DNA from: Flectobacillus longus
GTDB lineage: Bacteria; Bacteroidota; Bacteroidia; Cytophagales; Spirosomataceae
DNA: 64,000 nt
Assembly: GCF_030056705.1 (NCBI RefSeq)
Contig: NZ_JASHIC010000004.1
Location: 62,001-126,000 of the forward strand
Direction: 5' to 3'
Both the position numbers and the translations under genes were made by a program. The notes beneath the pieces were generated by a model. The model worked only from the letters and a program-made list of their open reading frames with translations, was not told where the DNA came from and ran no database searches. Positions 27,991 through 37,245 of this stretch are shown one piece after another (position 1 is the first letter of the stretch; each line of letters begins with the position of its first letter).

Positions 27991-28610
27991 TATCTTCCAT
28001 GTCCATGGCTTCTGCCTGGTCTTCCAGGGCGTCCATGCCCTCTTCCTAAGCCAAAAAGTCCGCCGCTGTCTGTCCGTTGCAGTCCATATCTTATCAAAAA
28101 TCCATAAAAAGATTTCGATGAGTCATAATATTCATTACTAAAATCATAATATCCTGTTACCAAGCCAATTCCCCATTTGGAAGATATTTGTGCAAAAATG
28201 CTATAGGTCAGTTCTAACATCAAACTTCCTTGGGAATCAAAGAGTTTTCCCGCTCCTATTGTCATTTCATTGGCAAATATTCCCATATTACAAACATCCA
28301 TTGTTACTCTTGCTTCCAAAAAAGAAGTAGTATCTGGGCGCAAAGAGTTTCTTCCGTAAGCAATTCCTAAATCTACGATATTAAAAGACTTTCCTATTTC
28401 TATATTCTGAGCCACACGATCAGACAACTTACCAGCGCCAGTATAGATAGCAAAAGGCATACTTCGAACATATATAGGAGCATTTTTCCATTTGAGTCCT
28501 AACTTCAAAGAATCTTCTGCTGGTGCTTGTGACGGACTTGTCGTCGTTTGAGAATATATCTCATAGCAAGAGAGTATGCTCAGTAGAGCATAGAGTAGCA
28601 ATTTTTTCAT
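27990..28610 (-). CDS. Exported hypothetical protein with Gly/Arg/His-rich tail
   Basis: A 206-residue product with a signal peptide (residues 1-20, ending IYSQ). The middle (about 45-185) is rich in alternating hydrophobic and aromatic residues such as LGLKWKNAPIYVRSMPFAIY and TGYYDFSNEYYDSS, consistent with a small beta-barrel or beta-sandwich. The last 25 residues are a low-complexity GRGHGRPGRPGRSHGHGR tail. No family recognised. It is monocistronic, convergent with the M28 gene, and upstream of an RAYT transposase module. The basic tail might bind envelope polymers, which is inference only. Confidence 0.7.
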   Translation of the reverse strand: MKKLLLYALLSILSCYEIYSQTTTSPSQAPAEDSLKLGLKWKNAPIYVRSMPFAIYTGAGKLSDRVAQNIEIGKSFNIVDLGIAYGRNSLRPDTTSFLEARVTMDVCNMGIFANEMTIGAGKLFDSQGSLMLELTYSIFAQISSKWGIGLVTGYYDFSNEYYDSSKSFYGFLIRYGLQRTDSGGLFGLGRGHGRPGRPGRSHGHGR

Positions 28611-28729
28611 GTGTTTTAATGGAAAGAAATCCTTAATATGTTCTTACGAAGATATTAAAAAGAAGAGAGGAAAATGTTTGAAGATAAGATTATTACAAAA
28701 CTGGCATTTCATGTACTGGTACTGGATTA

Positions 28730-29027
28730 TACGCTGGTGCTGGATTCATATCAAGCACCCAATCTTTCTAAGGATTCCAATCCTTTATTACTCCAATAAA
28801 ATTACCTCTAACGCTGTTTGCTCTTTAGTATAATAATTCTTTGCCAAACTATATCGCCAATCTTCGGGCTTATCTACCTACGCTGGTGCTGGATTCCTAT
28901 CCAGCACCCAATCTTTCAAAGGATTCCAATCCTTCATTACTCTAATAAAATTACCTCTAATGCTGTTTGCTCTTTGGTATAATAGTTCTTTGCCGAGCTA
29001 TATCGCCAATCTTCGGGCTTATCTACC
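28730..29027. repeat. 149-bp tandem duplication of REP plus transposase 3' end
   Basis: Copy A (28730-28878) and copy B (28879-29027) have exactly equal length and differ at about 10 positions by eye (roughly 93% identity). Copy B holds the left REP hairpin and the last 91 bases of the RAYT gene. Copy A is a decayed duplicate whose large REP hairpin has lost pairing (ATCAAGCACC for ATCCAGCACC), while the small hairpin AAGGATT/AATCCTT is intact. Confidence 0.9.
28879..28935 (+). repeat. Left REP of RAYT module
   Basis: A large hairpin GGTGCTGGAT (28885-28894)/ATCCAGCACC (28899-28908) followed by a small hairpin AAGGATT/AATCCTT (28920-28935) one base before the transposase stop. It is mirrored by the right REP at 29527-29583. 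Confidence 0.8.
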
Positions 29028-29488
29028 AAACCAGCTTTCACAGGATTTTGATGAATATAGTCCAATTTCTGCATTATCACATCATAAGAATTTAGCCATA
29101 TTGGATGATTATCATGTTGCCAAAACTGGTATTTCTCATTCCCTGCTGTTCGTCTACCAGACCACTCAAAAAGCCTTAACATCCATTTTTTTCTTGATTC
29201 AAACGGATTGGTTTCAATCGCGGCTATAATACGTTTTGCGGTAAACTGTTTTAGTTCACGTAAAATTTTATCCATCGGTCTTCCTCTCGTTCCGATGATG
29301 GCATGAAAATGATTGGTCATCAAGCAATAGGCATAAATATCAAGGTCTTTTTCCTTAACACAGAAAGATAGGTTTTCTATGAGGATATTATTATACTCCT
29401 CTCTTGTAAATACATCTACCCAATAAACTGTTGCAGTGCTGATAAAATATAGACTCGATTGGTCTATAAACTTGTATTTTCTGGACAT
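28937..29488 (-). CDS. REP-associated tyrosine transposase (RAYT)
   Basis: A 183-residue single-domain Y1 transposase of the IS200/TnpA_REP family, which cuts and joins single-stranded DNA at REP hairpins. The HUH metal motif H60-F-H62 lies in LMTNHFHAIIG, and the catalytic tyrosine is Y144 in KLDYIHQNPVKAGLV, a hallmark RAYT string. It is full length and apparently intact. REP hairpins flank it on both sides in inverted orientation, and a decayed tandem copy of its 3' end lies outside the left REP. RAYTs are usually single-copy and domesticated, spreading REP sequences in trans. Confidence 0.92.
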   Translation of the reverse strand: MSRKYKFIDQSSLYFISTATVYWVDVFTREEYNNILIENLSFCVKEKDLDIYAYCLMTNHFHAIIGTRGRPMDKILRELKQFTAKRIIAAIETNPFESRKKWMLRLFEWSGRRTAGNEKYQFWQHDNHPIWLNSYDVIMQKLDYIHQNPVKAGLVDKPEDWRYSSAKNYYTKEQTALEVILLE

Positions 29489-29526
29489 AGAACTTTTTAA
29501 TTTTGTTGTAAAACTATTTTATGGTT

Positions 29527-29583
29527 TTAGGATTAGAATCCTAAGAAAAAGTAGGTGCTGGATAGGAATCCAGCACCAGCACC
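29527..29583 (-). repeat. Right REP of RAYT module
   Basis: A small hairpin TTAGGATT/AATCCTAA (29527-29544), tetranucleotide GTAG (29551-29554), then a large hairpin GGTGCTGGAT (29554-29563)/ATCCAGCACC (29568-29577) and a CAGCACC extension. It is the inverted counterpart of the left REP. GTAG beside the hairpin resembles the guide tetranucleotide of enterobacterial REPs. Confidence 0.8.
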
Positions 29584-29611
29584 TGTTTTATTTAGTTGGA
29601 AAACATATTCA

Positions 29612-32437
29612 TTAATGCGCCTCTAGCCAGTTTTGACCAACGCCCATGCCTGTTTCCATTTTTACAGGAAAATCTATGGCATGAATCATCAAGTCATTTA
29701 CTCGCTCTTTTAGTAAATCTAACTCATCGCGATGAGCATCGAATACTAATTCGTCATGCACTGTCAAAATCATACGAGAACGAAGTTTTTCTTTCTTGAT
29801 AAAATCATTGACCTTAATCATTGCCACCTTAATCATATCTGCTGCCGATCCTTGGATTGGCGCATTGATGGCGTTTCGTTCTGCGAAACCTCTTTCGACC
29901 ATATTCTGAGCATTGATATCTCTCAAATATCTTCTACGTCCAAGAATCGTCTCACAATAACCTGTATCCCTAGCCTTGATTACAGCTGAGTCCATGTATT
30001 GTTTTATGGCAGGAAACTCTCTCCAGTAACTATCAATAATTTCTTTAGCTTCAGTTCTCGAAATCGCAATTTGTTGTGATAAACCAAATGCAGATACACC
30101 ATAGATAATACCAAAGTTGACAGTTTTTGCCTTTCGACGCATATCTGAAGTTACCTCATCCAAGCTTACATTAAATACCTTAGCCGCTGTTGTTGCGTGA
30201 ATATCTCTGCCTTGATTAAAGGCTTCAATCATAGATTCATCTTGTGCAAAAGCAGCCATAATGCGTAACTCTATCTGAGAATAATCGGCAGATAAAATCA
30301 AAAACTCTTCATTTCTAGGAATAAATGCTTTTCGAATCTCACGACCACGAGGCGTACGAATTGGAATATTCTGCAAGTTTGGATTAGTACTTGATAAACG
30401 ACCCGTAACCGCCACGGCCTGATTAAATGACGTATGAATACGACCAGTACTTGGAGAAACTAGCTGTGGTAAAGCATCGACATAAGTGGACTTTAGTTTT
30501 TGTAACTCTCTAAAATCCAGAATTTTTTTCGCAATCTCATGTTCAGATTCTAGTTTAGACAAAATCTCCTCCCCTGTCATATATTGACCTGTTTTGGTCT
30601 TTTTAGCCTTAGGGTCAAGCTTGAGTTTTTCGAAAAGAATTTCTCCTAATTGTTTCGGTGAACCAATATTAAATTCTACCCCTGCCAATTCGAAAACTCT
30701 GTCTTGCACAATGCGCATATCAGTTTCTAGTTCCTTGGACATATTGCCCAAAAACTCGGTATCGATGCGCACGCCTTCCATTTCGATATCAGCCAAAACT
30801 TGTGTTAAAGGCATTTCTACCTCTTCAAACAATTTGACCGCTCCTGAATTTTCAGCCAAAATCGGATGTAGTCTATACTTGAGTTGCAAAGTAATATCGG
30901 CATCTTCTGCTGCATATTCTTTGATTTTTTCCAGTTCTACATCACGCATATTGCCCTGCTTCGCTCCTTTTTTCCCAATCAATTCCTCAATCGAAACAGG
31001 GGTGTAGTTCAAATAATCTTCCGCCAAAATATCCATGTTGTGACGTTTTTCTGGCTCGATTAGATAATGCGCTAACATGGTATCGTACAATTTACCTTTT
31101 ACAGTCAAACCATATCTTTGCAAAACCATCAAGTCATATTTGATATTTTGGGCAATTTTTTCGATGTTTTCATTTTCCAAAACAGGACGAAATTCATCGA
31201 CAATCGCTTGCGCCTGTGCTTGATCGGCTGGTACAGGCACATAAAATGCTTCCCCTTTACGATAGGCAAACGCCAATCCCACCAATTCTGCCTCGACGGC
31301 ATCGACGCTTGTTGTTTCTGTATCAAAACAAATAGCCTCTTGTAAACTCAAGAAGTGTACTAAATTTTGACGAAGCTCTGGGGTATCTACCGCATGATAT
31401 TGGTGAATGGTAGAGAAGATATTTTGTTTAGATTCAAGCGTTGTTTCGGTGACAGCAAGAGGTTTTTCGGAAACCAACCCTCCAAATAAATCCATCTGAC
31501 CTGCGGCAGCAGCTTTAGAAGCTTTTGCAGAAATAGTTTCTTCTTTCGCTACAGATTCAGATTCCTCGCCTAACAAGCGTTTGCGTAAAGTTCTAAACTC
31601 TAATTCATCCAAAAGTGGAGAAAGAGCTTCTTTATTTACTTCTGAAAGCCTCAGTGACTCCTCATGAAACTCGATAGGTACTTCACACAGAATCGTGGCT
31701 AACTCTTTTGACAATAAGCCTTGTTGCGCAAAATTGACCACATTTTCCTTCTGCTTGCCTTTTAATTTATCTGCATTGGCAATCAAGTTTTCTACACTTC
31801 CAAACTCGGCAATAAGCTTTTGCGCTGTTTTTTCACCAATACCAGGAATGCCAGGGATATTATCTACAGCATCACCCATCAAACCTAATATATCGATGAC
31901 CTGAGATACACTTTCGATTCCCCATTTGTCACAAACCTCTTGTGGCCCTAGAATTTCGACACCCTTACCCATAAAGGCAGGTTTGTACATTTTGATGCGC
32001 TCCTCTACCAACTGACCGTAGTCTTTGTCGGGAGTCATCATATAAATTTCCATATCCTCATGTTCACGAACAGCCTTCTTGACCAATGTACCAATGACGT
32101 CATCAGCCTCATAGCCTTCCATCAATAAAATAGGAATGTTCATGGCTTCTAACAAGCGCTTTACATAAGGGATTGCAACAGTAATATCTTCAGGTTGCTC
32201 TTGACGTTGTGCCTTATATGCCTCAAACTGCACATGGCGAAACGTAGGCGTTGGCGTATCAAAGGCTACACCCAAATGGGTAGGTTTTTCTTTGGCTAAA
32301 ATTTCAAGTAAGGTATTAGCAAAACCAAAAACAGCACTAGTATTTAGTCCTTTTGAACTAATACGAGGTGTTTTTTGAAACGCAAAGTGAGCACGATAAA
32401 TCAATGCCATTGCGTCGAGTAGGAATAATTTTTTCAT
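29612..32437 (-). CDS. polA: DNA polymerase I
   Basis: A repair and Okazaki-fragment processing polymerase of 941 residues. The N-terminal 5'-3' exonuclease (about 1-290) has LLMEGYEADDVIGTL and the helix-hairpin-helix GIPGIGEKTA. The 3'-5' exonuclease domain (about 345-530) keeps its first acidic motif (CFDTETTS), so proofreading is likely retained. The polymerase domain has motif A DYSQIELR, the finger helix RRKAKTVNFGIIYG and motif C TVHDELVFD. A minus-strand box TATTTTTG (32501-32508) may be its promoter. It lies between the RAYT module and the second ATPase cassette. Confidence 0.98.
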   Translation of the reverse strand: MKKLFLLDAMALIYRAHFAFQKTPRISSKGLNTSAVFGFANTLLEILAKEKPTHLGVAFDTPTPTFRHVQFEAYKAQRQEQPEDITVAIPYVKRLLEAMNIPILLMEGYEADDVIGTLVKKAVREHEDMEIYMMTPDKDYGQLVEERIKMYKPAFMGKGVEILGPQEVCDKWGIESVSQVIDILGLMGDAVDNIPGIPGIGEKTAQKLIAEFGSVENLIANADKLKGKQKENVVNFAQQGLLSKELATILCEVPIEFHEESLRLSEVNKEALSPLLDELEFRTLRKRLLGEESESVAKEETISAKASKAAAAGQMDLFGGLVSEKPLAVTETTLESKQNIFSTIHQYHAVDTPELRQNLVHFLSLQEAICFDTETTSVDAVEAELVGLAFAYRKGEAFYVPVPADQAQAQAIVDEFRPVLENENIEKIAQNIKYDLMVLQRYGLTVKGKLYDTMLAHYLIEPEKRHNMDILAEDYLNYTPVSIEELIGKKGAKQGNMRDVELEKIKEYAAEDADITLQLKYRLHPILAENSGAVKLFEEVEMPLTQVLADIEMEGVRIDTEFLGNMSKELETDMRIVQDRVFELAGVEFNIGSPKQLGEILFEKLKLDPKAKKTKTGQYMTGEEILSKLESEHEIAKKILDFRELQKLKSTYVDALPQLVSPSTGRIHTSFNQAVAVTGRLSSTNPNLQNIPIRTPRGREIRKAFIPRNEEFLILSADYSQIELRIMAAFAQDESMIEAFNQGRDIHATTAAKVFNVSLDEVTSDMRRKAKTVNFGIIYGVSAFGLSQQIAISRTEAKEIIDSYWREFPAIKQYMDSAVIKARDTGYCETILGRRRYLRDINAQNMVERGFAERNAINAPIQGSAADMIKVAMIKVNDFIKKEKLRSRMILTVHDELVFDAHRDELDLLKERVNDLMIHAIDFPVKMETGMGVGQNWLEAH

Positions 32438-32579
32438 TATTTTAGTCTGTAGCCTTCCAATCGGTCAAGCACACTTCAGAATGAGATTTTATTGATTATT
32501 CAAAAATACCAAAAAAGACTCGCTTCTCTTTTAAGATGAAGGAAAAGATAGTTATTTTGTAAAAATGATGTAAAATATT

Positions 32580-33782
32580 ATGGGAGAAAAACTGATAGTT
32601 AAAGATTTTGGACCTATTAGTTCAGCAACTTTAGATATAAAAAAAATAACCGTTTTTATCGGGCCACAAGGTAGTGGAAAATCTACTTTAGCAAAATTGT
32701 TGGCTATTTTCAATAACCCCAATTTCTTAGTAGATGCTTACATCGGGAAAAAGATAGAAGATTATTTTTCTCGATTTCAAATTCAGTATTTTTTAAAATC
32801 ATCTAGTTCTTTCGAGTACAGTTCAAATAATTTTCAGGCAAAATTCAAGGATAATGATTTTTCGCTTCAAGTAGCTAACGAAGCTGAGCTTCTGGAAACT
32901 TCAGTTACACCGTATTTCTCATCTTTTGAATCCTTAAAAAATGAATGGGTTAGATATAACGAACGAGTACAACGAGGCACAACAAATAAGAATACTATTT
33001 TAACTTCAGTTGTATTACCAAGCCTACTAAAAAATATTACTACTCTAACACATCAAACAAAGTATCTTCCAACTGATAGGATTTTTATTTCATCCATATC
33101 AGACTCAATACTTGGTCTACTCACAGCAAATATTGCTCTTCAAAAAAGTACCATTGAGTTTGGTAACTATTTTGAGATAGCTAGAACTCATGTTTCTAAT
33201 CTACCCATTAAATATCTCAACATTGCATATAAATATGAGAATGGTCGAAATCTTATTTATTACAACGAACAAGACTCTGTACCTCTTTCAGCAAGTGCTA
33301 GCGGGCATCAATCTTCAATTCCACTCCACGTAACCATAGAACATTTTTCAAAGGAAGGCGATAATCTATTTATTGTGGAAGAACCTGAATTGAATTTATT
33401 CCCAATAACTCAGAAAAATTTAATTCAATTCTTAATTGAAAAATGTGGAGACAATAATCGCTTAGTCATTACAACACATAGTCCTTACGTACTAAGTACA
33501 ATCAATAACTTGTTGTTTGCCTACCAGACAGCACAAGCTATACCCGATAAAGAAGAGGAGTTAGCAAGCATCATTCCAAAATCACAGTGGATTAATCCAA
33601 AAGACTTTTCAGCTTACTATGTGGGTGAAGATAATGAAGGGAATAAGGGTGGCGTAAAATCCATCTTTAATGAAAAAACAGGCTTGATTAGTGAAAATGA
33701 ATTAGATGAAATCTCTGATAGCCTTGGAGATGACTTTGACTCAATCATGCAAATTTATAAAATGCGTAACCGTGAGAGATAA
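32580..33782 (+). CDS. AAA_21-type ATPase paired with PD-(D/E)XK-like protein
   Basis: A 400-residue ATPase with an ABC/SMC-like head: start LIVKDFGPISSATLDIKK, Walker A GPQGSGKST (28-36), a long middle insert (about 45-235), a signature-like stretch SASASGHQSSIPL, Walker B VEEPELNLFP and an ITTHSPYVLSTINNLL motif. The Walker B Asp position is Glu, as in the ATPase at 3709, but the two proteins differ in length and insert and are not close paralogues. A small nuclease-like gene starts 37 bases after its stop. The two-gene layout recalls Septu-type defence, but with a different nuclease fold. Divergent from polA. Confidence 0.85.
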   Translation: MGEKLIVKDFGPISSATLDIKKITVFIGPQGSGKSTLAKLLAIFNNPNFLVDAYIGKKIEDYFSRFQIQYFLKSSSSFEYSSNNFQAKFKDNDFSLQVANEAELLETSVTPYFSSFESLKNEWVRYNERVQRGTTNKNTILTSVVLPSLLKNITTLTHQTKYLPTDRIFISSISDSILGLLTANIALQKSTIEFGNYFEIARTHVSNLPIKYLNIAYKYENGRNLIYYNEQDSVPLSASASGHQSSIPLHVTIEHFSKEGDNLFIVEEPELNLFPITQKNLIQFLIEKCGDNNRLVITTHSPYVLSTINNLLFAYQTAQAIPDKEEELASIIPKSQWINPKDFSAYYVGEDNEGNKGGVKSIFNEKTGLISENELDEISDSLGDDFDSIMQIYKMRNRER

Positions 33783-33819
33783 AATCAATGCCGTATTTCC
33801 TTGTTTCACAGGGATATGT

Positions 33820-34320
33820 ATGGAAATCTACACTAATCATACTTTTTGGGTAGACGAGTACCTTGAAGACATAAACCCTCAAAAACCGAGAGGGAAGTCG
33901 TATGTAATTACAGAATTCGACGTATTAATAGAAGACCAGCCATTCAAAATTTTTAACCCTAACCACAAAGAAGTCAATTTCTTAGCAATTGACAAAGGTT
34001 TATTTCTTGATTTAAAAGAACATCCCGCAAGATGCGACTTTGCGGTATTTGATGATACCCGTTTTTGCTTTGTTGAAAGTAAAAAATCTACCTTGGGGCA
34101 AAGGTCAAAAGAAAGAAAAGATGCTATTAAACAGCTAAAATCAACAATTCAACTTTTCCAGAAAAAAGTCAATTTTACGGGTTTTCAGGTTGAAGCGCAA
34201 GTAAGTTTAAGAGCAAAAAAAATCTACCCACGACAAAACTCTAATAGACAAAATGACGCAAAAGAGTTTGAAGATGAATTTAATGTAACGCTTTACGAAA
34301 ATAATACTATAGAATTCTAA
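33820..34320 (+). CDS. Small PD-(D/E)XK-like nuclease candidate
   Basis: From the ATG at 33820 (AGGGA lies just upstream) the product is 166 residues; a longer frame from 33706 would overlap the ATPase by 77 bases and add atypical sequence. The core RCDFAVFDDTRFCFVESKKS has D73 and E86-S-K88, separated by strands, which fits the PD-(D/E)XK catalytic pattern. A basic helix (QRSKERKDAIKQLKS) follows. No named family is recognised. The link to the ATPase is by position, 37 bases after its stop and in the same direction. It probably cuts nucleic acid under ATPase control; that is inference. Confidence 0.65.
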   Translation: MEIYTNHTFWVDEYLEDINPQKPRGKSYVITEFDVLIEDQPFKIFNPNHKEVNFLAIDKGLFLDLKEHPARCDFAVFDDTRFCFVESKKSTLGQRSKERKDAIKQLKSTIQLFQKKVNFTGFQVEAQVSLRAKKIYPRQNSNRQNDAKEFEDEFNVTLYENNTIEF

Positions 34321-34344
34321 CCCTGTTTTGTATCAGGGTTAGAA
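34315..34344. terminator. Hairpin terminating the cassette
   Basis: A perfect 11-bp stem TTCTAACCCTG (34315-34325)/CAGGGTTAGAA (34334-34344). It overlaps the stop codon of the nuclease gene and lies 9 bases before the convergent pepT stop. No strong T-run. Confidence 0.6.
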
Positions 34345-34353
34345 CTCCGATAT

Positions 34354-35601
34354 TTACGCTTTTTCCTCCCAAATACAACATAAATTCACAATGGTCTCCA
34401 CTGCTTTTTCCATATCCTGAACTGACACCCATTCGTGCTTCCCGTGAAAAGCGTGTTCGCCTGCAAATATATTTGGGCATGGCAAGCCCATAAATGAAAG
34501 TCTAGAACCATCTGTACCACCACGGATACTCATTTGCTTGGCAGGAATACCTGCACGCTCAATAGCTTCTAGCGCATAAGCCGTTACATGAGGATATTGA
34601 TCCAGAATCTCTTTCATATTGCGATATTGCTCATGCACCTCAAAAATCGCCTTCGAATTGGGATAGTTTTCCAACACTTTTTCCATTATGCTTTTCAAAA
34701 ACGTCTCATGCTCATGGAGTTTTTCCTCTGTAAAATCACGAATGATAAAACTAACAGATGCCTCTTCTACCGCACCTGAAATGCCAACAGGATGAATAAA
34801 GCCTTCTTTACCCTCGGTAGTCTCTGGAGAAAGAGTCTCTTTGGGCAGATTTGCCACAATTTCGGCGGCAATTTTTAAGGCACTTTCCATTTTACCCTTG
34901 GCAAAACCAGGATGTTGACTCACACCTGTAATTTTAATTACAACACCATCAGCCGAGAATGTTTCATCTTCCAACGAACCTAATGTTTCGCCATCGATTG
35001 TATATCCAAAATCAGCACCTAGTTTTTCAAGATCTACCTTAGTTGTTCCTCTACCGATTTCTTCATCTGGCGTAAACAAGATTCTAACCTTCCCATGTTT
35101 AATCTCAGGATGAGTCATTAAGTAATAGGCAGCATCCATAATTTCGGCAACACCTGCTTTGTTGTCGGCACCCAATAAAGTTTTGCCACTTGCGGTAATT
35201 ATATCGTTACCGATTTGAGCAGGCAAATCAGGGTGTTCGGCACAACGAATTACCTGAGAATGATCATCTGGCAAAACCAAATCCTGTCCTTGATAGTTAT
35301 TATGAATAATTGGTTTTACCTCTTTCCCTGAACAATCTGGAGATGTGTCTACGTGCGAACAGAAGCATATCACAGGTACTATTTTCTCAGAAGTAGCTGG
35401 TATTGTGGCACATACATAACCGTACTCGTCTAGCTCGGCGTCTGAGATACCCATTGCAAAAAGTTCGTCGACCAATACACGACTCAAATCTTTTTGCTTT
35501 TCGGTAGAAGGCTGTGCCGATGAATCTGGATCTGATTGAGTATCAATCTGAACATAGCGTAAAAATCGCTCGGTTACGGTATTTTTATATGATTTAAGCA
35601 T
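34354..35601 (-). CDS. pepT: Peptidase T (tripeptide aminopeptidase)
   Basis: A cytosolic M20B zinc aminopeptidase that removes the N-terminal residue of tripeptides. The 415-residue product starts at MLKSYKNTVTERFLRYVQIDTQS, the normal PepT start; an ATG 33 bases upstream would add an unlikely hydrophobic extension. Metal-site motifs: CFCSHVDTSPD, LLGADNKAGVAE, FTPDEEIGRG and SIRGGTDGSRLSFMGLPCPN. It is monocistronic, convergent with the ATPase/nuclease pair. Confidence 0.96.
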   Translation of the reverse strand: MLKSYKNTVTERFLRYVQIDTQSDPDSSAQPSTEKQKDLSRVLVDELFAMGISDAELDEYGYVCATIPATSEKIVPVICFCSHVDTSPDCSGKEVKPIIHNNYQGQDLVLPDDHSQVIRCAEHPDLPAQIGNDIITASGKTLLGADNKAGVAEIMDAAYYLMTHPEIKHGKVRILFTPDEEIGRGTTKVDLEKLGADFGYTIDGETLGSLEDETFSADGVVIKITGVSQHPGFAKGKMESALKIAAEIVANLPKETLSPETTEGKEGFIHPVGISGAVEEASVSFIIRDFTEEKLHEHETFLKSIMEKVLENYPNSKAIFEVHEQYRNMKEILDQYPHVTAYALEAIERAGIPAKQMSIRGGTDGSRLSFMGLPCPNIFAGEHAFHGKHEWVSVQDMEKAVETIVNLCCIWEEKA

Positions 35602-35973
35602 AATTTTGAGTAATGAGTATGGTATTTTGAACAAAAACTATAATAAAACCAATCAAAATGGTCTAATAAAATTCTAATATATTTATTGTATCAGATTGAT
35701 TTATTTAATTATTTAAAGAATTTTTATGGTTAAAATTATTTATTAAACAAGTTTCAACAAAGGTAATGAAGGTTTCAAATTTCGTGATTATCTTGCAGAA
35801 ACATTCTTGAGGGAAATATTATGAACAGCCATAGAATTGTACAATTTCTATATGTATCTAAATTTACCAAAGAATCCGACAATGATTGCCTTGCAAAAGG
35901 CAATTTTCAGTAAATTCGCTTCGTCAAAATAAAAACAAAATTTCAAAAGGTTAAGCCAAATAATATATAGGTT
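35602..35973. other. Divergent spacer between pepT and gltA
   Basis: This 372-bp AT-rich region has a 12-bp palindrome AATTGTACAATT (35835-35846) with nearly symmetric flanks, and a short hairpin ATTGCCTT/AAGGCAAT (35885-35904) followed by TTTT, 70 bases before gltA. These could be an operator and an attenuator. No clear TAnnTTTG box was found. Confidence 0.45.
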
Positions 35974-37245
35974 ATGTCAGATTTTGCAGAACTATCATTA
36001 GGTGACAAACGCATTCAGTTACCTGTTATTACTGGAACTGAAGATGAAAAAGCAATTGATATTGCCAAGCTCCGTGATGAGACAGGTTATATTACAATTG
36101 ACTCGGGTTACAAAAACACAGGTGCTACGAAAAGTGCGATTACATTCCTCGATGGTGAGTTAGGAATTCTCCGTTACAGAGGATATTCAATCGAAGAGTT
36201 AGCTGAAAAAGCTTCATTCTTAGAAGTAGCTTACTTGTTGATCTACGGTGAGTTGCCTACTGCAGAACAATACGCAGCATTCGAAAACGCAATCAAAATG
36301 CATACTATCGTGAACGAAGATATGCGTAAGATTTTTGAAGGCTTCCCAGTAAATGCTCACCCTATGGGCGTTTTATCGGCGATGGTTTGTGCTATGTCTG
36401 CTTTCTATACAGGCGATAAATCTGGATCTGACGAGTTAAATATTATTCGTTTAATGGCAAAAATGCCATCAATGGCAACTTGGTCATACAAAAAATCTCA
36501 AGGTCATCCTGTAAACTACCCTAACAACTCATTGGATTACTGCTCAAACTTCTTGAATATGATGTTTGCTTTGCCAGTAGCTCCTTACCAAGTTGATCCA
36601 GTAGTTTCGGCGGCTTTAAATAAATTATTGATTCTTCATGCAGACCACGAGCAAAACTGCTCTACTTCGACAGTTCGTTTGGTTGGTTCTTCTCATGCAA
36701 GTTTATATGCTTCTATCTCAGCAGGTATCAATGCTCTTTCTGGTCCATTACATGGTGGTGCAAACCAAGAAGTAATTGAAATGTTGGAAGCAATCAAAGC
36801 TGATGGTGGTGATACTGCTAAGTATATCGCAATGGCCAAAGATAAAAATTCTGGTTTCCGCTTAATGGGCTTTGGACACCGTGTTTACAAAAACTTTGAC
36901 CCTCGTGCAAGAATCATCAAAAAAGCAGCAGACGATGTATTAGCAGCTTTGGGTATTAACGATCCAGTGTTGAAAATCGCTTCTGAATTAGAAGCTGCTG
37001 CATTGAGTGATGAATACTTTGTAGCTCGCAAATTATATCCAAACGTTGACTTCTACTCAGGAATTATTTACCGTGCATTAGGTATCCCTACTGATATGTT
37101 TACTGTAATGTTTGCTATTGGTCGTCTTCCAGGTTGGATCGCACAATGGAAAGAAATGAAGGCTAATAAAGAACCTATCGGTCGTCCACGTCAAGTATAT
37201 GTTGGCGCTACTCCACGTGAGTATGTAGCAATGGAACAAAGATAA
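35974..37245 (+). CDS. gltA: Citrate synthase
   Basis: Condenses acetyl-CoA with oxaloacetate at the head of the TCA cycle and glyoxylate shunt. The 423-residue size and N-terminal strand-rich region (about 1-60) are those of the type II, NADH-sensitive hexameric class. Active-site motifs: the first His region in NCSTSTVRLVGSSHASLY, catalytic His in GPLHGGANQEV, FGHRVYKNFDPRA, and the Asp in YPNVDFYSG. The start gives the usual N-terminus. Monocistronic, with a strong terminator behind it; codon use is typical of a highly expressed gene. Confidence 0.97.
   Translation: MSDFAELSLGDKRIQLPVITGTEDEKAIDIAKLRDETGYITIDSGYKNTGATKSAITFLDGELGILRYRGYSIEELAEKASFLEVAYLLIYGELPTAEQYAAFENAIKMHTIVNEDMRKIFEGFPVNAHPMGVLSAMVCAMSAFYTGDKSGSDELNIIRLMAKMPSMATWSYKKSQGHPVNYPNNSLDYCSNFLNMMFALPVAPYQVDPVVSAALNKLLILHADHEQNCSTSTVRLVGSSHASLYASISAGINALSGPLHGGANQEVIEMLEAIKADGGDTAKYIAMAKDKNSGFRLMGFGHRVYKNFDPRARIIKKAADDVLAALGINDPVLKIASELEAAALSDEYFVARKLYPNVDFYSGIIYRALGIPTDMFTVMFAIGRLPGWIAQWKEMKANKEPIGRPRQVYVGATPREYVAMEQR

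Noticed and set aside
28609..28833. 74-residue plus-strand frame beside the RAYT module
   Set aside because: It runs across the REP hairpin and the decayed duplicate of the transposase 3' end; the composition is not protein-like.
33706..33819. Longer N-terminus for the PD-(D/E)XK-like gene
   Set aside because: It would overlap the ATPase by 77 bases and adds Cys-rich sequence that looks like a shadow of the ATPase frame; the ATG at 33820 has a better upstream purine run.
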